This document shows positions 18,243-25,653 of a stretch of 64,000 bases of DNA, piece after piece (position 1 is the first letter of the stretch; every line of letters begins with the position of its first letter). The stretch spans positions 1-64,000 of the forward strand of contig NZ_BJMK01000007.1 in the NCBI RefSeq assembly GCF_006539125.1, written 5' to 3'. The notes under the pieces were generated by a model. That model was not told the DNA's origin. It did not search any database and saw only the letters and a program-made list of their open reading frames with translations. This DNA comes from Gluconobacter sphaericus NBRC 12467 (GTDB lineage Bacteria > Pseudomonadota > Alphaproteobacteria > Acetobacterales > Acetobacteraceae). The translations under genes were made by a program, and so were the position numbers.

Positions 18243-19645
18243 TGACGAAACAGGTGCGCAGGGCTGAATTCCATCAGTCCGTCGAGGTTCATACGATCTA
18301 TCGGATCCCGACGGAACACCGGCATGGACGTGTCCGCGACCTGTTTACGGTCTGGTTCAGTACGAACATGACGCTCCTGACGATTGTAACCGGGGCGCTC
18401 GGACCGAAGATTTTCGATCTGTCCCTGATTTGGGCGATTGTCGCCGTGATTGCAGGCAATCTGGTGGGCGCGGTTTTCATGGCGCTCCATGCCGCGCAGG
18501 GTCCGGTTCTGGGTGTGCCGCAGATGGTGCAGAGTCGCGGTCAGTTCGGAGTCTGGGGTGCGGTTCCGATCATTGTACTGGTCGTGTTGATGTATATCGG
18601 GTTTGCGGCTTCGAACTGTGTTGTGGGCGGTGAGGCGCTGGACGATGCTCTGCCTGTGTTGGGGCGGGTTCCGGCGGTTCTGCTGCTGGCCTTCATCAGT
18701 CTCGTTCCCTGTATTTTGGGATATGGGGCGATCCATGCGTGTTCAAAGGCTGTGACATGGCTGTCCGGAATTGCGGTCATGTACTGTCTGGTGGTCGGGT
18801 TCTGGCACATGCCGATCACGCTTCTTATGGAGCTTCATGGTTCGGTCGCCGGTTTCTGTGGTATGTTTTCGATCGCGGCACTTTGGCAGATTGCCTATGC
18901 GCCGTATGTTTCCGACTCATCTCGCTATCTGCCCGAGGACAGTCTGTCCGTCCGGAATACGTTCTGGGCGAGTTATGGGGGGACTGTGCTTGGCACGATC
19001 CTCCCGATGATCCTGGGCGCCTTTCTGGTCCTGCAATGGCCTGGCGAGAGCGTGGTACAGTCGCTGGGGCATCTGGCGGGAGTGTGGGGCGCGCCGGTGC
19101 TGGTGGTTCTGTCTCTGTCCATTGCTCTGGCTAATGCCATGAGTGTTTATTGCGGGGCGCTGTCGAGTATCACGATCATCCAGACCTTTCTGCCTGAATG
19201 GCGGGCAGCTTTGAGAAGCCGCGTTGTTCTGACATGTGCGCTGCTGGGGCTATCGCTGTTCTTCGCGTTGGGAATGGCGGATACCTTCATGAAATCCTAT
19301 GCGGCTTTTCTGGATATCCTGATGGCTGTCATGGTGCCGTGGACTGCAATCAATCTGTATGATTATTATGTTCTGCGTCATGGAGACTATGATGTTGATT
19401 CATTCTTCCGAAAAGATGGCGGTATATACGGGTATGTAAACTGGGCCGCTGTGGGAAGTTATGTTCTGGGTGTCCTTGTCGAAATTCCTTTTTTGAAAAA
19501 TGAATTCTTTACGGGATTTTTTGTTCCATATCTTCAAAAAGTGGACGTTTCCTGGCTGGTCAGTCTGGTTGTAACCAGTCTGTTTTATGCGGCCGTATCC
19601 CGAAGGAGCCGTGTCGACGATGTCTCGCGTCCTTCTTCCTGCTGA
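18242..19645 (+). CDS. NCS1-family cytosine/purine-type permease (CodB-like)
   Basis: 467 aa inner-membrane transporter with about 12 hydrophobic segments (for example LSLIWAIVAVIAGNLVGAVF and AVPIIVLVVLMYIGFAASN). The GPVLGVPQMVQSRGQFG segment near residue 85 is typical of the NCS1 nucleobase:cation symporter family. The start overlaps the TonB receptor stop by one base and the stop lies inside the next gene, showing tight coupling. CodB-like permeases occur in Pseudomonas hut loci, so import of histidine, urocanate or an imidazole compound is plausible; nucleobase import is the alternative. Confidence 0.88.
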   Translation: MTKQVRRAEFHQSVEVHTIYRIPTEHRHGRVRDLFTVWFSTNMTLLTIVTGALGPKIFDLSLIWAIVAVIAGNLVGAVFMALHAAQGPVLGVPQMVQSRGQFGVWGAVPIIVLVVLMYIGFAASNCVVGGEALDDALPVLGRVPAVLLLAFISLVPCILGYGAIHACSKAVTWLSGIAVMYCLVVGFWHMPITLLMELHGSVAGFCGMFSIAALWQIAYAPYVSDSSRYLPEDSLSVRNTFWASYGGTVLGTILPMILGAFLVLQWPGESVVQSLGHLAGVWGAPVLVVLSLSIALANAMSVYCGALSSITIIQTFLPEWRAALRSRVVLTCALLGLSLFFALGMADTFMKSYAAFLDILMAVMVPWTAINLYDYYVLRHGDYDVDSFFRKDGGIYGYVNWAAVGSYVLGVLVEIPFLKNEFFTGFFVPYLQKVDVSWLVSLVVTSLFYAAVSRRSRVDDVSRPSSC

Positions 19646-20153
19646 CATGCTGCGGCGTGTGTGGTGTCAGAGCTGTCAGATCGGTCTGTTTGCGGTCGGG
19701 GTGGCGGGGAGTGTGCAGGGTGCGTCGGCGCAGACCGTGCAGCGCTATTCCGATCCGAAGGATAATTTTCCGATTTCGGCGGCTGTTCAGGTCCCGGCAG
19801 GAGCAGAGACGGTTTATGTCTCCGGTCTGGGGCCTGCGCCGGACAGGGCGTCCGGCACGACAACTGCGGAGCAGACGCGGAGTGCGCTGGATCAGATCTC
19901 GGGGGCGCTCGGGCATTTCGGGATGACATTGCAGGATGTTGTGCAGATGCATGTCTATCTGGTGGCTGATCCGCGGCTGGGCCACATGGATTTTGACGGC
20001 ATGATGCAGGCTTATCGTTCCAGGTTCAGCAGCGGTTTTCCGGCCCGGACCGTTATCGAAGTTCCGCATCTGACAAATCCGCACTGGTTGGTCGAAATCG
20101 ATGTCGTCGCAGCGAGGAACGATTTGGATAAAAAACGTTTTCTTGCGAAATGA
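19620..20153 (+). CDS. RidA/YjgF family protein with signal peptide
   Basis: 177 aa from the ATG at 19620, which has AAGGAG about 11 nt upstream and overlaps the permease gene by 26 bp. The N-terminal hydrophobic segment (IGLFAVGVAGSVQGASA) predicts export to the periplasm, unlike ordinary cytosolic RidA. The Rid domain follows from about residue 40: VYVSGLGP, TRSALDQISGALGHFGMTLQDVVQMHVYL, and FPARTVIEVPHL containing the conserved Arg used for imine substrates. RidA proteins hydrolyse reactive enamines/imines formed in amino acid catabolism. Here it is coupled to a permease and TonB receptor; its substrate is unknown. A start at 19647 (MLRRVW) would give a more standard signal peptide. Confidence 0.8.
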   Translation: MSRVLLPADMLRRVWCQSCQIGLFAVGVAGSVQGASAQTVQRYSDPKDNFPISAAVQVPAGAETVYVSGLGPAPDRASGTTTAEQTRSALDQISGALGHFGMTLQDVVQMHVYLVADPRLGHMDFDGMMQAYRSRFSSGFPARTVIEVPHLTNPHWLVEIDVVAARNDLDKKRFLAK

Positions 20154-20232
20154 TGTTCCCTCCGGGAGTAGCAAGGCGGCGTCTGATCGTGGTTTCGTCT
20201 CTTGATTTTCAGGGCATTAAAAGGGGTAAGGC

Positions 20233-21675
20233 ATGAACGTATTCAAGCGGACGCGGCTTTCTCGGAAGCGGATGGGCAAGGCCCTGCTGAAAAGCGGCTT
20301 TCTGCTGCTGGCTGGCGATCTGATGGTGGCCCAGGCGTTTAGTGCGCCGGCGGATCATCAGGCTGCGGCGGACCAGGCTCTGGATCTGGCTGAAAAAGCC
20401 ATTGCACTGCGCTCGGTCGCGGGGCCGGGAAACCAGACGCCGCAAGTCGCTGCGCTGTTCCGCGATGCGCTGGTCAAGGGCGGTTTTGCTCTGTCCGATA
20501 TTACGATCACGCCCTACAAGGACACGGCCTATCTGATCGCCCGCTGGCCGGGACAGGATCCGTCCCTCAAGCCTCTTGTGATTTCAGGGCACATGGATGT
20601 TGTGGAAGCCAAGGCGTCGGACTGGACGCATGATCCGTTCAAGCCGCAGATCGAGGACGGCTATCTTCTGGGCCGTGGCTCCACGGATATGAAGCTGGAT
20701 GACACGCTGGCGATTGCTGCTCTTCTGGAGCTCAAACGCGAGGGGTACAAGCCGCGGCGCGATATCATCATCGAGTTTTCGGGGGATGAGGAGACCACGA
20801 TGGCGACGGGCGCCATCATCGCGGACAAGCTCTCTCATGCCGAACTGGTGCTGAACATGGACGGCGCGAATGGCACGCTTGATGAGAAGACGGGGAAGCC
20901 GGATTATTTCACCTGGGAAGGTGCGGAAAAGAATTATGCCGATTTCCGCCTGACTGTGATCAATCCGGGGGGGCATTCCTCCGAACCGCGTCCGGTGAAT
21001 GCGATCGATGAGCTTGCGGCTGATCTTCTGCGGATCCAGCAGCACCGTTTCAAACCGGAAGTTAACGAGCTCAGCCGTAGCTATTTCCTGAATGCAGCGC
21101 GCTGGCAGGAGCCGGAGATGGCAGCTGCCATGAAGGCTTTTGCGAAAAACCCTGCGGATAAAAAAGCCATTCGTACACTGTCTTCAGACCCGTCCTATAT
21201 TGGTCGCATCGGAACGACCTGCGTCGTGACCATGATCGAGGGGGGGCATGCGCTGAATGCCTTGCCGCAGAAGGTGACGGCCGATATCAACTGCCGGATT
21301 TTCCCGGGTCATCCGCGGACAGCCATTATGGACGAACTTCGTCAGGCTGCGCAGGATCCGTCCATGAAGATTGAGGATGCGACAGAAGGGTCGGTTCAGA
21401 CTGCCGCGTCTCCGATGCGTCCGGATGTGATCAAGGCGATCGAGCATGGGATGCAGGTTGCCTATCCGGGGGTGGCCGTTTTCCCTGCGCTGTCTTCAGG
21501 TGCCAGTGACAGTATGTGGTTCCGTTCCCATGATGTGCCGAGCTACGGGATCAGTCCGATTTTTATCAAAAATTCGGATTCCTTTATGCACGGTCTGAAC
21601 GAGCGTACTCCTGTGGCCAGTATCGCGCCTGCCATTGAGGATCTGCTAGTGCTGTTTTCGGACTTGTCTCACTGA
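20233..21675 (+). CDS. M20-family metallopeptidase, exported
   Basis: 480 aa with an N-terminal signal (MGKALLKSGFLLLAGDLMVAQAF region, residues about 15-40). Zinc-binding blocks SGHMDVVEA (residues about 117-125), GRGSTDMKLDD (about 152-162), and the catalytic Glu pair in EFSGDEETT (about 180) are present. A dimerisation domain insert (NPGGHSSEPRPVNAI) and a late ligand region (SGASDSMWF) complete the fold, so it is full length. The M20 family contains carboxypeptidases and dipeptidases such as carnosinases. Following the receptor, permease and RidA genes, it may release histidine or imidazole amino acids from peptides in the periplasm (inference). GGGGTAAGG precedes the ATG. Confidence 0.88.
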   Translation: MNVFKRTRLSRKRMGKALLKSGFLLLAGDLMVAQAFSAPADHQAAADQALDLAEKAIALRSVAGPGNQTPQVAALFRDALVKGGFALSDITITPYKDTAYLIARWPGQDPSLKPLVISGHMDVVEAKASDWTHDPFKPQIEDGYLLGRGSTDMKLDDTLAIAALLELKREGYKPRRDIIIEFSGDEETTMATGAIIADKLSHAELVLNMDGANGTLDEKTGKPDYFTWEGAEKNYADFRLTVINPGGHSSEPRPVNAIDELAADLLRIQQHRFKPEVNELSRSYFLNAARWQEPEMAAAMKAFAKNPADKKAIRTLSSDPSYIGRIGTTCVVTMIEGGHALNALPQKVTADINCRIFPGHPRTAIMDELRQAAQDPSMKIEDATEGSVQTAASPMRPDVIKAIEHGMQVAYPGVAVFPALSSGASDSMWFRSHDVPSYGISPIFIKNSDSFMHGLNERTPVASIAPAIEDLLVLFSDLSH

Positions 21676-21707
21676 AGGTAGTCCGGACGTCGTGAAAGGG
21701 CGCGCAC

Positions 21708-21791
21708 GTGTTTGATCTCGTGATCCGTAACGGTCTTCTGGTTGATCCGGAAACGGGGCTGGAGCAGGTGGAGGGATCGAAGAACCATTAA
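21708..21791 (+). pseudogene. Amidohydrolase N-terminal stub, truncated by an IS remnant
   Basis: A GTG at 21708 with AAAGGG 8 nt upstream opens a frame reading VFDLVIRNGLLVDPETGLEQ, the unmistakable start of a cyclic amidohydrolase/N-acyl-D-amino-acid deacylase. It then runs into the IS end and stops at 21789-21791 after 27 codons. The catalytic barrel is missing and no continuation appears on the far side of the remnant. The gap to the M20 peptidase is only 32 bp, so it was once the next operon gene. Confidence 0.75.
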
Positions 21792-21980
21792 TTGATGCGC
21801 TTGGCACGTGATTTTCGGGCTTTTGGTGATTTGATTAACGGTTCTTGGGGGAGCTTTTGATCTGCGTTTTGAGCAGATCAAAAGCTGTCACCCGCTGGAT
21901 GGTATGGTGCTATCGTGCATAACGATCTGGGTGCGACAGCTTTGCGGGCTTGTCCCGCCAGTCTTCGGGAATATGATTTT
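21771..21980 (-). pseudogene. IS5-type element remnant
   Basis: On the minus strand the segment reads IPEDWRDKPAKLSHPDRYAR, then a stop and HHTIQRVTAFDLLKTQIKSSPKNR with a terminal TAA. These are two non-adjacent parts of an IS5-family transposase, so most of the gene is deleted. The outer end, GAGGGATCGAAGAACC at 21771, matches the end of a second remnant near 57293-57308 (reverse complement GGAGGATTCGAAGAACC), and the two align, with differences, for over 100 bp inward. A perfect 14-bp inverted repeat (21852-21865 / 21873-21886) lies within the old coding end. Confidence 0.7.
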
Positions 21981-22032
21981 CTTTTGTTCCCCGTATTCGA
22001 TATCTTCAGCTTTTTTCGGAGAGTCTGTGACC

Positions 22033-22521
22033 ATGGCTATCAAAGATCCTGTTGTGATCGAGCATCTTAACACGCAGCTCACGAATGAGCTGACGGCGAT
22101 CAACCAGTATTTCCTTCATGCCCGGACGCTCCGGCACTGGGGCGTGACCCATCTGGGGAAGAAGGAGTATGACGAGTCCATCGAGGAAATGCGTCATGCG
22201 GACTGGCTGATCGAGCGGATCCTGTTTCTGGGTGGTCTGCCGAATGTGCAGCGTCTGAACCCGATTCTGATTGGTCAGACGGTTCAGGAAATCCTGGAAT
22301 GCGATCTGAAGCTTGAAGAGAAGGCCATTCAGGATCTGCGGGACGGAATTGCTTACTGTGAAAGCGTCCGGGACTATGTCTCGCGTGATCTTCTGCTGAG
22401 AATCCTCGTCAATGAAGAAGAACACGAAGACTTTATCGACCGACAGTTCGACCTTATTAAGCAGGTCGGCATCGAGCGTTACATCCAGAAGAATTCTGCT
22501 TCGGCGCCTGATCAGGACTGA
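22033..22521 (+). CDS. bfr: Bacterioferritin
   Basis: 162 aa from the ATG at 22033, with GGAGAG about 9 nt upstream. Four-helix-bundle iron storage protein that forms a 24-mer with heme. Di-iron ligands are visible: Glu in LTNELTAINQYFLH (near residue 18), ExxH in EEMRHADWLIERI (near 51-54, with the heme-axial Met in the same region), Glu in KLEEKAIQ (near 94) and the ExxH of VNEEEHEDFI (near 127-130). It is convergent with the bacterioferritin-associated ferredoxin and shares a terminator with it. Confidence 0.96.
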   Translation: MAIKDPVVIEHLNTQLTNELTAINQYFLHARTLRHWGVTHLGKKEYDESIEEMRHADWLIERILFLGGLPNVQRLNPILIGQTVQEILECDLKLEEKAIQDLRDGIAYCESVRDYVSRDLLLRILVNEEEHEDFIDRQFDLIKQVGIERYIQKNSASAPDQD

Positions 22522-22548
22522 AGCTGCGTTTACAGTATGACTTCCAGC

Positions 22549-22575
22549 AACCCGGCTTAGTCCGGGTTGTTTTTT
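22549..22575. terminator. Rho-independent terminator between bfr and bfd
   Basis: AACCCGG (22549-22555), a 6-nt loop and CCGGGTT (22562-22568), followed by GTTTTTT. It directly follows bfr; from the other strand it lies at the bfd stop. Confidence 0.8.
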
Positions 22576-22774
22576 ATGCGGCGTTGAGCTGCGTCTGTTC
22601 CATCTGTGTTTTTTGAAGGGCGGAGCGCAGAAGGCAGACGATGCCGGGGACGCAGTTGCCGCACTTGGCTTTGCATTTTCGGGCTGAATAGATTTCCGCT
22701 GGCCGGGATGCGCCGTTGTGGATGGCGATTTCGATGTCCTGATGGGACAGCGCGTTGCATGAGCAGACGATCAT
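22574..22774 (-). CDS. bfd: Bacterioferritin-associated ferredoxin
   Basis: 66 aa, the normal length. The four [2Fe-2S] cysteines are present in the BFD arrangement: CSC at residues 4-6, and CKAKCGNC plus CVPGIVC around residues 34-48. It delivers electrons to bacterioferritin so that stored Fe3+ is reduced and released. Convergent with bfr, and preceded by a Fur/Mur-type palindrome at 22826-22840, consistent with induction at low iron. Confidence 0.93.
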   Translation of the reverse strand: MIVCSCNALSHQDIEIAIHNGASRPAEIYSARKCKAKCGNCVPGIVCLLRSALQKTQMEQTQLNAA

Positions 22775-22825
22775 GGAGAAGCAGGCTTCCGTTCACAGGG
22801 ACCGATGAAGAGAACCTAGTTCAAA

Positions 22826-22840
22826 TGCAAATGGTTCGCA
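22826..22840. promoter_or_regulatory. Fur-family (Fur/Mur) box upstream of bfd
   Basis: TGCAAATGGTTCGCA is an almost perfect inverted repeat matching the TGCAAAT-N-centre-TTGCA style box of alphaproteobacterial Fur/Mur. It lies about 52 bp upstream of the bfd start, where an iron-responsive repressor would act. Confidence 0.55.
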
Positions 22841-22864
22841 AACGCATTTTTGGTTTTTGGTGAA

Positions 22865-23329
22865 TCAGGAAGGGGCTTGACTGATCCAGCGTTGGACGAC
22901 GGGGCGGATTGCGAAGTTGCTCTGGATGCGGACGACTCCGGGGAGGCGGGAGAGCTCTTCTTTGTGAATGCGTTCATAATCAGCGAGATCCCGCGCGGCG
23001 ACGTGGAGCAGGTAATCGGCTTCACCCGTCATGAGGTAACATTCCCGAACATCGGGGCACTCGCGGATACGGGCTTCGAATCGGCGGAGCGTTTCATCCG
23101 TCAGGCGCTCAAGGGTGATTTGAACGATAACGGTGGTGAGCTTGTGGGCCGAGCGTTCGTCGATGACGGCTCGGTAACCCCGGATGACACCCTGTTCTTC
23201 AAGCAGGCGGACGCGTCGGAGGCAGGCCGACGGGGAAAGGCCCACACGTTGTGCAAGTTCGGCATTGCTGAGGCGTCCGTCGTGCTGGAGGATGCGCAGG
23301 ATGGATTCGGTGATGCGGTCGAAGATCAT
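22865..23329 (-). CDS. Lrp/AsnC-family transcriptional regulator
   Basis: 154 aa. The N-terminal HTH (ILRILQHDGRLSNAELAQRVGLSPSACLRRVRLLEEQGVIRGYRAVID, residues about 8-57) and a C-terminal RAM ligand-binding domain (CPDVRECYLMTGEADYLLHVAARDLADYERI) make a standard Lrp-like protein. Divergent from alanine racemase across a 114-bp gap, it is likely its regulator, as in the dadRX-type arrangement where alanine is the effector. No dadA gene is adjacent. Confidence 0.9.
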   Translation of the reverse strand: MIFDRITESILRILQHDGRLSNAELAQRVGLSPSACLRRVRLLEEQGVIRGYRAVIDERSAHKLTTVIVQITLERLTDETLRRFEARIRECPDVRECYLMTGEADYLLHVAARDLADYERIHKEELSRLPGVVRIQSNFAIRPVVQRWISQAPS

Positions 23330-23443
23330 GATGGAATTATCGGTCTATTTTCGCATTTTCGATCATGGATTTTTTGTTAACTGAAAGATTATGCGGTTGT
23401 CCGGTAGGATATTCTGATCGGGAAAAGGATAGTCTAATTTTTC

Positions 23444-24595
23444 ATGATGAGCGCATGTCCTAACCCTCTGTGGCCTTCTTATCGTGCCGGTGCCCGCCTG
23501 ACGGTGGACCTGGACGCGATTGTTTCCAATTACCGGTATCTTCAGACTTTGGCTTCAGGTGCTTCCTGTGCTGCGGTCGTCAAGGCTGATGCTTATGGGC
23601 TGGGAATCGAACGGGTTGCTCCGGTTCTGGAGAATGCCGGAGCCACGGATTTCTTTGTCGCGCATGTCGATGAGGGCATCAGGCTGCGGTCAGTTGTTTC
23701 GGAACAGGCCCGGATTACGGTGCTGCATGGACCGCGCCCAGGGGCGTCTGCAGACTGTGTGCGTTATGGTCTGCGGCCTGTCCTGAACAGTCTTGAGCAG
23801 ATTGCGCTGTGGCGCGATGAAGGATTGCGGACCGGCGCGCTCCCGGAAGCGGCGCTTCAGGTTGATAGCGGGATGTCACGATTCGGACTCTCCGACGCCG
23901 ATCTTGAAACCTTGCAGACGGATAAGGGACTTGTGGATGGGCTGAAGATCGGTCTTGTCATGAGTCATCTGGCCTGCGCCGATACGCCGGATCATCCTGC
24001 CAATCAGGCCCAGAAAGACCGAATGTTGCAGATGTCCGTGCGGTTGCCGTCTGCGCCGCTCAGTCTGTCTGCATCATCGGGGATTTTCCTTGGGGCGGAC
24101 TATCATCTGGATGTCGTGCGACCGGGTGCCGCGCTGTATGGAATTGCACCTAATCGGACTGGCCCTAATCCGCTTTTGCCGGTGGTCCGGCTTCAGGCTC
24201 ATATTCTGCAGATCCGTGAGATTTTTCCGGGTGAGGGGGTTGGCTATGGCTTGACCTATCGGCCTGATCGGGTGCGCAGGATTGCGACGGTGGCTGTCGG
24301 GTATGCGGATGGTTTTTCCCGGCATGGCGCTGGGCAGGGCTGTGCGTGGTTCGAGGATATCCGTCTGCCGATCCTGGGACGGGTCTCGATGGATTCCCTG
24401 ATCGTGGATATTTCAGATGTGGCGGAAGGAAAATTAGGCCCAGACATGATGGTGGATCTGATTGGGCCCAGACGGAGTGTCGATGATGTTGCCGAAGCGG
24501 CGGGAACGATCGGATACGAGGTTCTCACGTCTCTGGGGCACCGTTTTCATCGTGAATATGTTGGAAGTCTGGATAACTCCTCAAGGGGTGATTGA
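23444..24595 (+). CDS. Alanine racemase
   Basis: 383 aa. Fold-type III PLP enzyme interconverting L- and D-alanine, for cell-wall synthesis or alanine catabolism. The PLP lysine is K47 in AVVKADAYGLG; the catalytic tyrosine lies in GEGVGYGLTYR (near 268), and GRVSMDSLIVDIS and the GYADGFSRH block are conserved. It could be the biosynthetic (Alr) or catabolic (DadX) form; the adjacent divergent Lrp-type regulator favours an alanine-responsive role. Three closely spaced ATGs (23444, 23447, 23456) leave the start uncertain by a few residues. Confidence 0.93.
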   Translation: MMSACPNPLWPSYRAGARLTVDLDAIVSNYRYLQTLASGASCAAVVKADAYGLGIERVAPVLENAGATDFFVAHVDEGIRLRSVVSEQARITVLHGPRPGASADCVRYGLRPVLNSLEQIALWRDEGLRTGALPEAALQVDSGMSRFGLSDADLETLQTDKGLVDGLKIGLVMSHLACADTPDHPANQAQKDRMLQMSVRLPSAPLSLSASSGIFLGADYHLDVVRPGAALYGIAPNRTGPNPLLPVVRLQAHILQIREIFPGEGVGYGLTYRPDRVRRIATVAVGYADGFSRHGAGQGCAWFEDIRLPILGRVSMDSLIVDISDVAEGKLGPDMMVDLIGPRRSVDDVAEAAGTIGYEVLTSLGHRFHREYVGSLDNSSRGD

Positions 24596-24680
24596 CATTC
24601 CAGCATGGAAAACGAGATAGACGAACTGAAATCGGACTATGTCATGATGATATCGTCTGTCGCAGCAAATCGGAATTCTC

Positions 24681-25127
24681 ATGTATCTCCGTCGTGATAG
24701 AGCTTTGACCGCCATATCCATCATGCTGGATGTCGCTTTCCATGCAGGCCGATCCGGGGTTGTGAGTGGGGCGGATATTGCCCGGCGTGGTGACATGCTG
24801 CGTCGGGGGATTGAGCCCGTGCTGCAGGCGTTGTCCCGGGTCGGGCTGCTTTCCAGTGTCCGTGGGCCCAAGGGTGGCTATCGCCTGGGGCGGCCGCCGC
24901 GGACCATCACGCTGAACGAGATCGTCCGGACTGTGACGGAAGATCAGGAAATGCCCGGGGATGGGGGCAATCTTCTGCGGAGCAAGGTTCTGGAGCCGTT
25001 ATGGCAGTCGGTGGATCATGAGGTTTCGGAAAAGATGGCGTCCGTCACGCTGGAGCATTTGCTGCAGCATGCGGAAGAAGCCGGAATGCAGCGTCCAAGC
25101 CGGGCACCGATTTCCTTCTCCATATAA
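24681..25127 (+). CDS. Rrf2-family transcriptional regulator without cluster cysteines
   Basis: 148 aa. Winged-helix Rrf2 protein: ALTAISIMLDVAFHAGRSGVVSGADIARR then LLSSVRGPKGGYRLGRPPRTITLNEIVRTV. IscR and NsrR carry three cysteines for an Fe-S cluster; none occurs here, as in the CymR-like and some IscR-like sub-branches. It lies 208 bp upstream of the sulfite reductase cluster on the same strand, so a sulfur-assimilation regulator is a reasonable guess. The C-terminal half (VSEKMASVTLEHLLQHAEE) is helical. Confidence 0.85.
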   Translation: MYLRRDRALTAISIMLDVAFHAGRSGVVSGADIARRGDMLRRGIEPVLQALSRVGLLSSVRGPKGGYRLGRPPRTITLNEIVRTVTEDQEMPGDGGNLLRSKVLEPLWQSVDHEVSEKMASVTLEHLLQHAEEAGMQRPSRAPISFSI

Positions 25128-25335
25128 CCAATAAAAAAAGTATTTTGTAAAAATCACGAAATAGGTTTTACAGGACTGGATATCCTACCATGATGGATCA
25201 ATGTTTGATCTGTTGTGGTGAATTTTCTGTCTCAGGTATGCCTTCGTTCTGCTGTTCAGGCGTGGGAGCAGGGATGGATTCATGATGGGTTCGGTCTGAA
25301 GGTCAGGTCGGGATTCATCAGGAAGGTGAGCGCTG

Positions 25336-25653
25336 ATGAAACGTCCTGTCCGACTTGAACCTGGTCAGAAGCTGGTTTTGACTGCCAATCGCTTGCTGGA
25401 TGGTCGGATCGTCTGGTGGTGTGAGGGCGGGACGTGGGATCTGCACATTGGACGCGCGGCCCTTCTGGATGCGGATGAGGCGGAAGCAGTGCTTGCGCGC
25501 GTAGTGGCAGAGGCCCAGCGTGATGGGGTGGTGGGCGTCTATGATACGGCGGTGCAGGCTGCTGTTCCGCCGGAGCCTGTTACGGTTCGTGAAAAGATCC
25601 GGGCTCATGGCCCGACAGTTCATCCCGAATTTGCAGTGGAGACCGAACAGTGA
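25336..25653 (+). CDS. DUF2849 protein of the sulfite reductase cluster
   Basis: 105 aa. Matches the small alphaproteobacterial DUF2849 family that precedes cysI-type genes: LTANRLLDGRIVWW near residues 15-29 and the acidic DADEAEAVLA stretch. Function unproven; the conserved neighbourhood indicates a role in sulfate assimilation. The stop overlaps the next start by 4 bp, so translation is coupled. AAGG-rich sequence 8-14 nt upstream serves as ribosome binding site. Confidence 0.85.
   Translation: MKRPVRLEPGQKLVLTANRLLDGRIVWWCEGGTWDLHIGRAALLDADEAEAVLARVVAEAQRDGVVGVYDTAVQAAVPPEPVTVREKIRAHGPTVHPEFAVETEQ

Noticed and set aside
21852-21886. Perfect 14-bp inverted repeat AGCTTTTGATCTGC / GCAGATCAAAAGCT, possible terminator or regulatory RNA
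   Set aside because: It falls in the decayed 3' coding end of the IS5-type transposase (AFDLLKTQIKS), so it is part of the IS remnant; no T-tract follows.
25128-25335. Leader before the sulfite reductase cluster examined for a SAM or cobalamin riboswitch
   Set aside because: No conserved riboswitch core or convincing terminator hairpin could be recognised by eye.
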